From: Loxodes magnus
Lineage: Eukaryota > Ciliophora > Karyorelictea > Loxodida > Loxodidae
Assembly: GCA_946699065.1 (NCBI GenBank)
Contig: CAMPDV010001716.1
Location: 32,200-96,199, forward strand
Reading direction: 5' to 3'
Length of the DNA stretch: 64,000 nucleotides
Of this stretch, positions 1 through 12,450 are shown in pieces. A program made the position numbers and the translations under genes. The notes under the pieces are model-generated. The model saw only the letters and a list, made by a program, of their open reading frames with translations. It ran no database searches and was not told the DNA's origin. Numbering within the stretch: position 1 is the first letter of the stretch; the number at the start of each line of letters is the position of its first letter.

Positions 1-1
1 T

Positions 2-1987
2 GAAAGACAGTTAATCCACTCAAGCTAAATGGGGTTTATGAAGAACAAATAAACCACCTAATAAATATGAGTGATCCAATAAATCATAGATCTTTATCGA
101 AAACAAGCGAAAGGAAAAACTAAACTGATTGCAACTTTAATTGACGTAGAGAAAATGTTTGATTCTATTGAAAGAAGAATTCTTTTTAAATAACTAAGAA
201 GAGTCAAATTACCACTAGGTCTCATCTTGGCTTTAGAATCTTTTTATAATAACTTAACTACTTCCTTTATTATAGACGGAACAAATTCTAAGAAATTGAA
301 ATTTAGCAATGGAGTGATGTAAGGAAGTTCGCATGGACCTGTGCTTGCATTATTATACTATGACATTGTCATTAGACATATAGAAAACAAAGGAGAAATA
401 TTAGGATTCAGATGTGCTAATTTTAAGAATAGGTTCACTTGTAGAGGTTGAGCTGACGATTTAATCCTATTATCGAACTCATAAAAAAATATGTAGTCAC
501 TTATTAATGAAGCAAACTCCATTTTCAATTAGACATTTCTTAAAATAAATGTCTCCAAATGCGAAACGTTGTAGTTTTTAAAAAAGAAAAGCAAAGAAAC
601 AAAACTAGACTTAAAAATAGGAGACCAAGCAATAATTTAGAAACAGCAAGTCACATATTTAGGGGTGATCCTTCACCAAAAGAAGAATCTAATTAACCAT
701 TGCAAATACGTTGCTGCAAACTATCTTTCAGCAATTAAAAAGGCAGTATTTGCATTATCAAGATATAGAAACGTAACACCTTGAAATTTCAAAATGCTTT
801 GTAGACTGTTCACGCTTCCTAAAGCAGAATACGGTGGGGACTTAATACCTTGGACTGTGCAATATGGAATAAATGGAATCTTGAACAGAATTGAAAAGAG
901 CATGAGATTAATAGCCAGAAAAGCCTTTTAATCGGCAGGAAATACGTTTAATGAATCATGCTTTGTAGACCTTAACTGGATGCCATTCAAACACATGATG
1001 GCTCTTAAGTATTTCAGGTTTTTCTTTAAGATTAGAAATGAAAGCTAAAATCAACCTTAATCGTCTATTGGAATATTGTTTGAGAATAATTATAAAGAGG
1101 GATATCAATATTATGATGAAGTTTAGAAATTGGCCTCATTTTATAAAATAGAAATTGATAATAAAGAGCACAATAACAACTTAATTTAATTCAGTAAATA
1201 TGTATAGGCATAAATATAAAAGACATATTTTGAATTAGCTCTTTCAAGATTCAGCAGAATGCCTACTGCATAAATATATACAGAACAATTTTAAAACCTA
1301 AGATAATTCCCCAAAATAACATACACGAAATTAAACAAAAAATATTTGAAAGAAATAATTTGCATCTATAAGATTAGAAGTTAGTCTTACGCATTTCGAA
1401 AGACTCTGAAAGATCGAAATTATATTATTGAAAACCCTTTTTGTATATGCGGAGAATATGACACTCTCCAACATGTAATGGAATGTATATATTACATTGA
1501 TATAAGAGAATGATTGATCTCCAAAATTGGTTAATGTGATATTTTGAAACTAATAAGTTACGATTAACTATATATAAACTCTTTTCCTAAGAAAAAAATA
1601 GAAATGGTGGATGAATAAATAAAAATATTCATTCAAATGTTTATTAAAAGGAGGCGAGAAATTCTATAACAAGAGAAAGAAGAAGAGAAATACGAGAAAT
1701 AATAAAAAGAAGCAAATCTAAGAATAGAAAATGTTAATGAAGAGAATGAAGAATAATAAAAACAAGAAAACAAAGAATAAGATGTCCAACAAAATTAGAT
1801 GTAAAATGATGAGGAAGAAGAAGATTGGAACGAAGAGGAAAACGATAGCGAAGATGAAGAAGAAGAAGATTGACAACAGAAAATAGAAAAAAATGAAAAT
1901 TAGCTTGAAAATGAACAAGAAAGGAAATACTTAGAAGAAAAAAAAAACCTAAACTAGAAAATTAGTTCTGAAGAGTAATAAACTTGA
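2..1987 (+). CDS. LINE-type ORF2, reverse transcriptase and C-terminal part (5' end outside window)
   Basis: Read with UAR=Gln and UGA=Trp, one frame is open from the window edge to TGA 1985-1987. It starts in the RT fingers (HSSQMGF), continues through LIATLIDVEKMFDSIERR, GVMQGSSHGPVLA and the catalytic RGWADDLILLS (ADD at 452-460), then TYLGVILH. A C-terminal zinc motif FCICGEYDTLQHVMEC (Cys 1442, Cys 1448, His 1472, Cys 1484) is typical of the C-terminus of I/R1/CR1-like LINE proteins. It ends in a long Glu/Gln-rich tail. Trp codons 449-451 (GW-ADD) and 1511-1513 (IREW) are TGA, while the paralogue at 36-38 kb has TGG at both. The stop could also be TGA 1871-1873. The copy looks undamaged within the window and could be recently active. 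Confidence 0.85.
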
Positions 1988-2015
1988 TATAAAATAACAT
2001 TTAAAAACAATATAA

Positions 2016-2055
2016 TACCTTCAATTGGAAGAACATATTCTGAAAATTGAAGGTA
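2016..2055 (+). promoter_or_regulatory. Perfect 11-bp stem-loop in the ORF2 3' UTR
   Basis: TACCTTCAATT at 2016-2026 pairs perfectly with AATTGAAGGTA at 2045-2055 around an 18-nt loop, 28 nt after the ORF2 stop and just before an eight-T run. It could be the 3' structure recognised by the element's own reverse transcriptase, or an mRNA 3'-end signal. The paralogue at 38 kb does not keep it. Confidence 0.55.
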
Positions 2056-2365
2056 CCACAAATTTTTTTTAGTTAAATTTAATTTAATTTAAAAGTTTTA
2101 TAAAACTTCTAATATTAATTAAGCTTAAAAATTTTAAGTGATATTAAATAAATTTAATAGAGAAATAAGTTTTTATTTTGATTCAGATATATTTAATTAG
2201 AACCCAAACTGTTTGCTTATATATTTTTAATTACTAAGATTATCTACTTTATTTATAAAAGTACTAATATATCTAAACTAAGTTAGTAAAATTAATTCAT
2301 ATACATTATTATTAAGCTATTTATTATTATTATATTCAACACATTTTTTAATTCACTTTTGCTCA

Positions 2366-2580
2366 AGATAGCCGAGTAGTAATCTGATGCAGTGTAACTT
2401 CATTGAGATTACTCTCGTAAAAGATGCCACCAAGAATAAATAAGTGCGTTTCCTTTGTGTGATAAACCTTACTTTTTCGAGGGCTCTCTCTAGCGGTAAA
2501 AGAAGCTGATTAACGGGTATTGCTGTTCAGATCTCGAATTCATCCTGTTTTAACATGTCGCTAATCAAAAAAGGAGTGGG
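2366..2580 (+). repeat. Repeat A, divergent copy
   Basis: Matches the reverse complement of 9345-9530 and 42150-42310: shared blocks are GTAATCT-GATGCAGTG, a short hairpin GAGATTACTCTC, GATGCCACCA, GAGGG-TCTCTCTAGC and TAACGGG. TAGCCGAGTAG at about 2374 resembles a Pol III A box, but no convincing B box lies at normal distance. Non-coding in appearance and less AT-rich than its surroundings. The shared 33-nt hairpin of the other copies is not present here. Confidence 0.55.
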
Positions 2581-2881
2581 TATCAACTAAAGATATTATT
2601 GTGACCAAATATAATTTTTATTTAGAATAATTTAATTCCTCTGTGTCATTTAGCACAAGAATTGATACTCCTCTAATCCCTTCTAACTTCAGCTTTCATT
2701 AAGAACTTTAAGAATTTATAACAAAAGGTAATCAATTTTGATTCCAAAAAATGGAGAAAAGAAGAAAATATGATCCAACGAAGAAAAAAAAATCAAGAAA
2801 AAGTAATTAAAAGAGATCAGGTGAAGATAGAATCATTCTAGATTATTCTAAACATTAAAATTTGTAATTTTTTTATTAACA

Positions 2882-4318
2882 ATGATGATCTCAATAAAGA
2901 TGGTAGCATAGTAATTATTTGTTAACGATACTGTTTATTTATTTAAATATAATAAGTAAGATAAATAATTATAAAAATAAAAAATTACTTTTATCTTTAT
3001 TTAGTATAAAATTACACCTAAGAAATAGTAGCCTCTCTCAATTACTACATTAAAAAATAATAATAATCTAGATTAATTTAGAAATCATCTTAGTAAGATA
3101 AAGAATAAAAACTTAGAAGTATTCTACATAATCAATAATTAAGAAATATCAAATCTACAATAAGAATTGAAACAAAAAAAACTAAAGATTGAAAAGTTAA
3201 AAACGATACAGAAAAAATAAGCGAAGATTAAATAATTAATTTCCATCTATAGAGGATGTAGAAAGCAGCATATAATTGTACATGGTATAAACTGAATAAT
3301 ATTAACAAATAAGATAAATCCCTTAAATGCTTTAATTTTAGTTTAGTTCCAATATAAAAGAGAACTTTAAGAAAAATAAGCACAATAATAAGAAATTAGC
3401 TAAAGAATCAATGGATTACAGGGAAATATAACTATGGATATAAAAATAAATTAATAGAAATAAAGCATAAAATAAAAATATCTTTATAAATGTAAAAAGT
3501 AGCATCATTATAAGGAATAGTGGTAAATAAACCTAATTTAGGAAAAAAAAGGAGAAACATAATAAAAGACTATTTTTAATATGATCTACTTTAATAAATT
3601 TTATAACAGTAAATTTAGCTATTTTTAAAAATAACTTTCAGATGAATAATACTCAGTTGAAAAGTCCAAACTACAAATAAGGAAAAGAACATATGAAGTT
3701 CTAAGCTTTCCTTTAGTCCAAGAGAAGATGATTTAATGATTACGAAATGTAAAGACCAATTTTTGAAACTATTATTTACTTTTAACTAAATTAATGATAA
3801 ATAAAGAAAAAAAACATAAATAAATTAAATTAGCATGGTTTCATCATTATTAGGCTAACCACAAGTAATTAGAATACATCTTGAAAAAAAGAGAGTCATG
3901 TAAGATTGCATCTCTAAGGACTACCAAAATAGTACTCATAATATGCACTCCAAGTCAGTTTCCAAAAAAAATAATCGCCAAAGATCATTCCATTCCAGGT
4001 CCCTATAATCAACTAAAGCAAAGGAAAAAATAATCAATTATATTTATTTAACAATCTCTAATGAACCTGTCCTTTTCTCCTCATTTGATGACCCAAATTT
4101 CTATGGAGACTTTACACGCTAAATCTTGGGGATCTACATTTTAATATTTTAATAATTTATAAAATATTCAAATTTTATTAAACTAAGACAATCTACATAT
4201 AAATATGCTGCAAAAAATTTAAAGAGAAAAAAATTTGTTAAGAAATAAAAAATTAAGCTTCATATCTTTTAATATTTTAAATAATAATTAAAAGAGAAAA
4301 ATCTAAAAATAAAAGAAT
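2882..4318 (+). other. Long open frame in phase with the following ORF1 gene
   Basis: From ATG 2882 the frame runs without loss of phase into the ORF1 module at 4319, so the two could be one protein with a long N-terminal extension. Trp would be encoded by TGA at several places (for example 3293-3295). First-position G bias is weak over most of it and I recognise no domain; the best protein-like stretch is around 3880-4010. It may be real N-terminal ORF1 sequence or simple read-through of non-coding DNA. Confidence 0.25.
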
Positions 4319-5154
4319 TTCGGACTTAAGAAAAGGACTCTTCTCTGTTCCAAAGAAATAGGAGCTAGGAAATTAACAATACTAAGGGGAACAAACGAAA
4401 CTTAAGAAAGTGACTCATCACTAACATCAACATCGGATGAGAAATCGAGGAAATAAATTAAGTCCGCCTTACATCAGGAGATTTCAGAATTTAATCCCTC
4501 AGGTTAGATTAGATGAAATAGCTTGTTAAGGTAGTTTTAAATTTCTAGGAAGAAGTCAAGAAGCTCAAAAAGTTGAGATCGAAGCTAGCTGAGCAGATCT
4601 AACATTGACTACAAGGTACTTTAGACCTCAGGATAGCAAATCAAGAGAGGAATTGGACGTTCTATGAAAATATTAGCAAGAAAAGTGCATCCAGACGAAC
4701 TCTTAAGTGTAGAGGATTCAAGATTTCAGCTAGTAGATTGAAACTTATTACAAAGCTAGAAAAACCTCTAAAGTCAGCAAACTCCGATAAGATGGAGATA
4801 GAAAAGACTATATTAGTAATTAAGACAACAGAAAAAAGAACTATAGTAAGGAAATTGTGTTACTATTGCAAGAGTTAACTATATCTGTGGAAGAATTGTG
4901 GTGAATATAAAAAGGTGAAAGAATAATGGAGGATGAAAATAAAATAATAACTAAGAAAGAAAAAGAACTAAATTTGATGTAGGGTGATTAGAGAAGTCTT
5001 CAGATTGAAAAGTATCCTTAATACAGAAGAATTTGGGATTACAACTGAAATAAGTTACGGTGGCGGAAGAGAAGCTAGAGGGACGAGATTTACAAGTACT
5101 AGAGCTCGTAAAAACCTAAATAATTCAAACTTCAAAATATTTACTTAGTGGTGA
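4319..5154 (+). pseudogene. LINE ORF1-like zinc-knuckle protein, one frameshift
   Basis: The block KSRKQIKSALHQEISEFNPSG matches KPRKQAKSALHQEVSEFNP in the intact ORF1 at 61.6 kb. The frame then shifts by one near 4510-4530 and continues as EEVKKLKKLRSKLAEQI (coiled coil), QERNWTFYENI, DKMEIEKT and a knuckle CYYCKSQLYLWKNC near 4861, where the usual His is Tyr. It ends at TGA 5152-5154, followed by an (AAT)n-like tail. The role would be RNA binding in a retroelement particle. The frameshift and the His-to-Tyr change suggest a dead copy. Confidence 0.65.
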
Positions 5155-5206
5155 TCTAACTGACACTACAAACAATTTTAATAATAATAATAAATATAAA
5201 TAAATA

Positions 5207-5395
5207 GGGAGGAGCAATCTTCCAACTGAAACTGACTTAAACTCTGGTATAAAAAAGTACCCCATAGAAGAATCAGCCAAGAGAAGAGAAGACAAGATCG
5301 AAGAGACATTAAGTATCATTAATGATGAAAAATGCCAGATACTAAGGTCTCTTAGGATAGCATTCCGATAGCGGCTCTATAGAAGATTTTAATTT
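5207..5395 (+). repeat. Repeat C, 3'-truncated copy
   Basis: Shares AGGGAGGAGCAATC-TCCAACTGA, CCAAGAGAAGA, ACTAAGGTCTCTTAGG and GCTCTATAGAAGA with the copies at 56937-57243 (+) and 32451-32765 (-). It lacks the terminal 33-nt hairpin of the full copies. It lies just after the AAT tail of the preceding ORF1 copy. Confidence 0.7.
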
Positions 5396-8300
5396 GGCTA
5401 CTAAACTCCATATTTTTAAAAAAATTAATAATAATAATTATTATTATTATTATTTTATTATATTTACAGTAATAAGTAATTTTAGTATATTTTCTGATTA
5501 ATTGTCTAGCTCCATATCCGTTTTATCTTACTCTTCAACATTTTTGTACTCCCAAGACTTTCATAGTTTAAAATTTCTTATAAAAACTCGTCATTTTGCT
5601 AAATAATTAGATTTATTCTTCGACTTTGTTATTTATGAAACATTTTATTCTAAATCTATCTGTTTTAACAATTTTCAGTTTGGAAAATTTTGATTAAGAT
5701 AAATTTAATTATAAGTCGCAAATTTGAGTAAATCATAGTTTTTTAAATCTTTAAATTTTTCAATCAAATCTTTTATAAATTCACATTGTTCAATATGTTC
5801 GATTGTATCCAATTATCCACAAATGGAAAATTCTAAATGTTTTATTTTGTAATGTCTTTTCTTCAATTCATATTAAAAGTTCTAATAAAAGTTCTTAGTT
5901 TTTATATTTAAATTATTTTTTGCTTTGTTCTTGTTAAGTGCTGTATATTTATAATAAAGAAATTTTTCTGTTAATAGATATTAAAAATACAATTTTTCAT
6001 CAGATAAAAATTCTGAAGCATTAGCATATTTAAGAAAATAATTTTTTCTTTAAGGATAAAAAAAAAATGTAGTAACAAATTCTTTTATTTCCTTTTTTGA
6101 CATTAAAGTTAAAACGAATTAATTGTTTTAAATATTGGCCTTTACATCCAGTAATCCTGAAAATTTTACTCTTGAACAAAGGATAGCTTAGGACTTCATT
6201 CGTCTGCTATTCTTATTTATTTTTTGGACTTTACAACTGAGATTTTTTACATCTAAAATTTATTTTTAGCATTACCGAATTGGCTATATTTTTTTCCTAT
6301 ATATTAAATCTAATTAAATTGATAATATTTAAAAAATCTTTATTTTAGATATTAATTATTTTTAGAAAAGTATTAGAAGAAACTAGTTTTATATTATTAG
6401 AATTATACTAATTAAAATTTTTCTATAACACAACCATCTAAAATAGATAAACTGGCTAAAATCTTGCATAAGAAAGTTTTGGAAAGGAGACTATAAATAA
6501 AAGTGAATTAATCAAAGTTATTAAAATTACAAATCATACACAAAAAGCCAATTCTAAAAGCAAAATAATGAAAATTTATTTAAAAGAGATATTAAAGAAT
6601 CTTAAGATAGCAATAAAATGAATCTAAGAAGAGAATGGAATGTAAGATTTTTATAATATGATAATAATAATAGATTAGCGTGATTTCTCCTTTTATAGAT
6701 CATCACGGTTTAAGATAAGTCTAAGTGAGGACTTGTTTATATAAAATTCATCTCTGCCTCTGAAATTGTTGATAGTTTTTTTCGTATTCTTTCCCTTCAG
6801 CTCCAATTTCATCTTGCTCTGAAAATAAATCGTTTTTTCTTTTAAGTTTATACGTCCTTTAGCTCCTTTTAATATTTTCTTCATTATAAAATTATTCGCT
6901 TCTTTTATTTATTAATTTAATTTCATGCCTGGATATAAATTTCTTCCATAAATCTTACCTTTTTCATAGTATATTCGATCCAGTTTGTTACCAAAGTTTT
7001 TTCTCTATTCTTGAAGCTTTTTTAAATTATTAAAATTGCTTTACCAGATGTATTTTTCTCTTGCAGTGCAAACATCTTAAAATATTTCTCTATTTATTGG
7101 TGCAAATTAGCTTTTACTCTTAGTATCCTTAGAATTTCCATTATTTTTTTTAATTGGGTTATTGATTGCATATATAAGGTAACCTTTGAATCTCTCTTCT
7201 ATTTGTTTTAATCGCAAATTTACGTCTTACATTTCTAATTTACTGCTAATTTCCTCTTTTAAAAACAATTTTTTGTCGTATCTTCACATGCTTTATAGCA
7301 AAATTCATTTAATACCGTGATTTGAGTTTTTCGATCTGATTTTTTGAAAAAAGCTGTTGAATCTCCTTTTAATAGTTCATGATTAAAGGCTTTTAAGTTC
7401 TTTCCTTTAGAAGAAATTAATCAATTTTATTATATCATTTAAAATCTAGAGGCCCTCCACTCAAGCATAGTTAGAGTGGTGAGATCTTCGCTCTAATCTA
7501 AATCTAACTAAAATGTCAGGCTTATATACGATTCAAAGCACTTATACCTTTGGATTTAGTTCTCTCTGGTGATAACCTTGTACAGGGTGTGAATCTAACC
7601 TTTGGAAAGAATATCTAATTTCTTGAGGGAGAATTTTTTAACAAGGAGAAGAAGATAAAGAACAAGACCAAGAAATCAAGCTGGAGGGAATCTTCTCTTC
7701 AAGATTGTTTAATAAACTTAAAACTTTTTAATTTATGGCCAAACAAATAAAGGGGACGCCACATTATTATATAAATAAAACGGAAAAAATGACTTCTACC
7801 TCAATAAAGAAAATTTAGATAACCTTAAATATTAATTACTAAAATAAACTTAGAAATTATTAGTATACCTTCACTTGTGCAATATATTCTAAATGTATCT
7901 AACCATTTATTTTATATTAATCTCTTTTATTTTTATTAAAATTGTAGCGATTTCTTATTCCATTTACTGAAGATTACAATACCAGCATATCATTATTTTC
8001 CTATAGGGAATATATTTTGCAACAGATTGTTATTCTATTTCCAATTGGTCATTTTATATTTAGGATTGCTCTGACTTACATATTTTCGAGTTTTAAATTT
8101 CTCTTATTATTGTTCTGTCTGTAAAATTCTACCTTAAATTTGTTGTAAGTGCGTTTTTAGAGCTAATTCCTATCGCAGTATTGAATTTTCTTATTTTAGA
8201 ATTTTCATAGCGTTTAATAGTTCATTAGTTCGTTGATAAAGATCTTTAATAGCCTTTTTTAATTCTTAATTCTCTATTTAAAAAAGGTAGAGATCATTTA

Positions 8301-8639
8301 CTACATCCTGCTAAATATTATTGGATTTTTCCTTAAATGCCATTTTTTTATTTCTTAGTTGCCATTTTTATTTCTTGGTTATCATTTTTTTTTCTTAGTT
8401 GCCATTTTTTATTTCTTAGATATAATTTTTTATAATATCAAATGCAGATGAACTTAGAAGTGGATATCCTAATAATGGTAATGCCATTATAATTAATTTA
8501 TTACTATTATTATAATTCCAATAATGACAAGCATTCTCAAATTTCCTTTTATTAAGCAAATGCAACTTCCTTCAAGATTTCCTTCCTATTTTATATCTTT
8601 TTTCTTTATATTAAGCCTTTTGGAGTGTAGTATAAATAG
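5396..8639. other. AT-rich stretch without a supported gene
   Basis: Starts with an (ATT/AAT)n tract at about 5428-5460, like the tails of the retroelements here. The rest is T-rich on the plus strand. The minus-strand reading at 6693-6884 (MKKILKGAKGR...) shows no clear coding bias. A less AT-rich island at about 7440-7720 has no recognisable product. I see no tRNA or intact gene. Confidence 0.4.
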
Positions 8640-9085
8640 TTATTGATCTCCATAACTTAAAGCTTTCAAGTTTTTATTTTTATTATAATTTTCAGCAATA
8701 TCTTAAACAGTGGCCATATTTACTACAATGTAATCATTTCTTTCTACTCTTTACTATCGGAATTTTTGCTGGTTGAAGGTTCGATTCCACATCCATAGGA
8801 TCATTTGGTGTAATTTTAGAAATAAGTTTTCAGTAAATTTCGTTAATTGATTAAATTTGGATTCTATTTGTTCACTTCTCAGGTTGACTGGTTGGTAATT
8901 TTCATTTTTTAGCATTTATTTGTTAGACATTAAGTATGTAATTTTTTCTTCAAGCTCTTATTCGTTTCTTAAAAGATTAAAATTCTCCTATTACATAGCT
9001 TTGATTTCTTAGAGTATTTTTTCTAATCTTAAGTTGATTGGGATGGATCCTGTTTAGAAGAGACATTTTGCAAGAGATGTTCCAT
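8640..9085 (-). pseudogene. ORF1-like zinc-knuckle relic
   Basis: On the minus strand from ATG 9083-9085, with at least one frame change, the sequence reads MSNKQMLKN..., then DPMDVESNLQPAKIPIVKSRKKWLHCSKYGHCLRYC. DPM-D/E-I/V-E followed by a CCHC knuckle is the signature of the other ORF1 genes here. The first knuckle Cys is TGA instead of TGT, which would be Trp or stop, so the knuckle is damaged. It lies immediately downstream, in transcription sense, of a repeat A copy. Confidence 0.5.
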
Positions 9086-9121
9086 TTTATTATTATAAAT
9101 AAATAAATAAAAAATGATTTT

Positions 9122-9154
9122 AGAGCGCGTAGCACCTCATTGGCGCACAGCTCT
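9122..9154 (-). repeat. Shared 33-nt terminal hairpin, copy 1
   Basis: Outer stem AGAG/CTCT, inner stem CGC/GCG, and a conserved TAG-CACCTCA loop region. Five other copies lie at 32451, 41915, 53417, 54115 and 57211. Confidence 0.75.
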
Positions 9155-9535
9155 TTCAATATTAATATTTAATATTAAGAAAAATGTTAACATGTTTCTT
9201 ACTAAAATTCTAGAAGTCCGATGAATCATGTCAGCTTCTCTAAATAGGGAATCTACTTATTAAACATTATTCTAAAATCTTGAGTCAAATGCTTCAGTCT
9301 TCTTGAATTAGGTCCAAATAAGAATTAGTTATTAAGTCGGTAATTAAAAGGCCCGTTAGTCAAACTTTCATACTGCTAGAGAGAACCCTCGGGATAAGTT
9401 AGGTATGTCTCAACGGAGCTTATCCACCCTTCCCCGTGGTGGCATCTAGTGCGAGATTACTCGCAATGCAGTATACACTGCACCAGATTACCTACTAGTT
9501 TGGCTGACGCAGCCGACATCCATTTTATATATCAT
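9122..9535 (-). repeat. Repeat A, near-complete copy with terminal hairpin
   Basis: About 410 bp, matched along its length by 41915-42320 in the same orientation and in part by 2366-2580. On the minus strand it begins near a GTCGGCTGCGTCAGCC block, has an internal hairpin GCGAG-TAAT-CTCGC, and ends with the 33-nt hairpin at 9122-9154. GC content is clearly above the surroundings. It looks like a SINE-like non-coding retroelement; the alternative is a 5' UTR of the downstream ORF1. Confidence 0.7.
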
Positions 9536-10339
9536 ATAAAAAATAGACTTCCATACCTTGTTTTTTTTTCTTCGTCAGATCTTTCTATCGCTCGATGGAA
9601 AGAAAGTTGATGTCTTGTGACAGATCGATATTCAGATTGCACTTCTTATTTTCTCTTACTACGGACATTTTCGTGATAGATGCCATAAACTTTTGCAAAT
9701 TTTACAAAGTTTTCTGATTTCTTTCGGTCTTAGTTCATTCTTTTTATTTTCTCTATTTCCATTGGAAAACAGCCACTCCATTAGGATTCTTGTCGAATTT
9801 ATTCAATTTTCTTTCAATCTCTGTATTAAATTAATCTTACCTCACCTGTCTTTGCCGTCTTGTTCTTAAAATATTCTGATGTCGTTTTCCATTTTCTGAA
9901 TTATACTCTTTGCATTTTATGCCTGTGATGCTTCTATATTGTTCGCAGAGATGAGGTTCATGATCTTCAGTGTGATTCTAAAATTCTTCTTTTTATTCAT
10001 TTTATCTTCCTAAAATGTTCAGACTCTCCACATCTAAATTGGATCCATATTTTTTATGATTTTTTCGTTAAAAATGCTTCGATCTATTTCATCGTTGAAA
10101 TGTCTTATTTCTGGTAATTGAATCAATGGCTTTTTTAATTTCTTTAGCAGATTTTCATTATCTAAGGCCTATCGTTCTTTTATCTTTTCAGGTGGTGGGT
10201 CATGAGAGTGCCATGCTTATGGAGGTTTTTATATCTAGATTCCTTTGTTTTAACCCTTAAATTTCTTTCGTTCTCCTTCCCCTAGATAAATCCACATTTA
10301 AGAATTTCCATTTTATTTTTGTATAAAAATAAAAATTAA
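9536..10339. other. No supported gene
   Basis: Moderately AT-rich. The minus strand carries Lys/Glu-rich open frames of the kind seen in ORF1 coiled coils, but I found no knuckle or other motif. Confidence 0.3.
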
Positions 10340-12450
10340 GTAAAATTATTTTAAACCATTTTTTTGCGAAATTATTATTTATTTAGCTTTAAAAAGTTGA
10401 ACCTTTTATTAATTTTGTTAATTTTGAAATATAAAAAAATGGTAAGGAATTCATAAATAAAACTTATTTTAAATTAAAGGATGGATTAATAATTAACTTT
10501 TTTAATATAGTTTAAATACTTGTAGAACTCATTCCTGTGATATGAATTTTATTCAAACTCTTACAAATTTACTTTGTTTAACATAAGCCTTTCATTGTGT
10601 TTTTTAAGTCTTACCCTATTTTTGATATTACTATAATTATTTATTCGTAATTTATTTTTTTCAGTTAAGGAAAAATTAGAGATCTCTTAATATTATAGTG
10701 GTTTGGCCACATTCTAGGCTTTTCTAAAGAAATTTGAGCCTTAATTTAATATGTGGCTTCTACCATTTATTTTTCCTTTTTCAAGAACTATTAAAATACC
10801 ATGTATTCATCTCTACCTTGTTTGAAACCATATGATAATTCATTGTCAAATCTGTTCAATTATGAGTTTATTTATCCAAATAATTAATTAGATCTATGAT
10901 TTTTTCTATATGATTTAAAAGTGAAATTGGCCCATAAGATAGGATCTTATGCTCTGCCTTTTTTGTGAAGTAATAAAATAAAATATTCTTTAATTTTGCT
11001 TAGCATAGCTCCAAATTGTATTATTTTTATTTTGATATTATCTTTAAGTTAATAAGCTTTTCTTCTCCAGCTGTTTATGTTTCTATTTATATTCCATCAG
11101 GTTCTGCAGCTTTTCATTAGAAGAGCTTTTTTATACAGTACTCTAAATCTTCTTTTTAAACTATATTGTTTATGTGTTCTTGTACTAGTCTGGTGATCTC
11201 CTACTGCCACTTTTATAGAAATCTCAGCTTTCTTTAAAATTCTACATATCCTTTTCGTTTATTAATATGCTAGGTGCTTATTTTCTCTACTTTAATCATT
11301 TTTATATTTATTTTCAAATGTTGTTAAGGCTTCCTTAGTTAATTTCATCAATTAATATTGAATTAATTTTCCTATCATTTTTGATGGAGTTTAAATTTTC
11401 TCTTTTCTTCTCGTCTTACTTAATTTTATTATCAATTTCTTAACATCCTTATCTAATTAGATATTTTACTTATTTCGCCTGCTATTAGAATTATTTTCTT
11501 TGTTTTATTGCTTCTGCTGTATAAAAGTACTTTCTCATTTAATTTGTTACAAAGTCACATATCGCTTTGGTTGCTTCTTGGATGTTTCTGATGATTTGTC
11601 ATTGTATACTTCATTATCTAAATTTTCGATTTCTCTAAGATTTTTTTCTCAAATCATTCTTTGAATCTCTCTTTTTCCTTCTATTACTTTAATTTTTGAA
11701 AGTTTATCCTTTTAATTTATGAGCGTTTTCGATATTCTTCCTCAGTTTTTATCATTATTTGCCTGGCTAATGATCTTCTATTGGTCTCTATTGATAGAAT
11801 TTTGTGTTGATAATATTAGGTGCTATATATTGATCCATTAAGAAGTAATCTATTTTGAATTTTCCTTTCTCTTATGTTGTGATGAAGATTGTATTTTGAT
11901 TTGGATCTTTACATTCTAAATGATAATTTCTTATAAAGTTAAATAAGTATTAGACTGCATTATGCTGCTCATAGGGTAAAAGTTGGGGAATATGCACATT
12001 AAAATTCTTAATATTAAAATCTGTAATCCTTTGCTGTTAGCTGCTATTATGCATTATTATAGACTTTCATAAAAGGGTATTAGATAATCATAGTCGGATG
12101 TTATATGCGCATATATGTTTATCAATGCCAGCAGAGCATCAAGCATTTAATCTATTAAATTTTCCTCCCTAAATAATGCTGCAAAATTGAGATCCGTTTT
12201 ATCAAATACTTTGGTTCTGCGGGTAGTTCCATTTTTTATATAAAATGCTACTTTTTACTGTATTTGTGCTTAATTTTATTATTACTCTGAATCCGTATAT
12301 GTAAGGAGTTTTACTAGTTTAATTTAATCCGCAATTATTTCTTAATTGCCATATTATTTATCTTCTTTCACACATAAACTTGTTTAATTCTTCCATTTTT
12401 GATTTTATTCATCTGACATTTGCTGTGCCTATGTTTAATTCAGTCTATTT
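10340..12450 (-). pseudogene. LINE ORF2 relic with APE-type endonuclease and RT fingers
   Basis: Read on the minus strand. An endonuclease starts near 12445 with ELNIGTANVRWIKSKMEELNKF, continues with LLALINIYAHITSDYDYLIPFYESL, then after a frame change TDFNIKNF (GDFN motif), IDYFLMDQ and EDHQP (the SDH position). Further down come PDGI, SYGPISLLNHIEKIID (RPISLL motif) and NELSYGFKQGR (GF-GR motif, about 10811-10855). The catalytic ADD region is missing. Frameshifts and the lost palm show a dead copy. It is the only endonuclease-bearing LINE part in the window. Confidence 0.65.

Noticed and set aside
2374-2384. Pol III A-box-like TAGCCGAGTAG in repeat A as proof of a tRNA-derived SINE
   Set aside because: No B box at the usual spacing and no tRNA-like fold around it.
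5428-5460. ATT/AAT tracts as telomeric repeats
   Set aside because: They occur as short tails of retroelements, not in telomere-like G-rich units or at an end.
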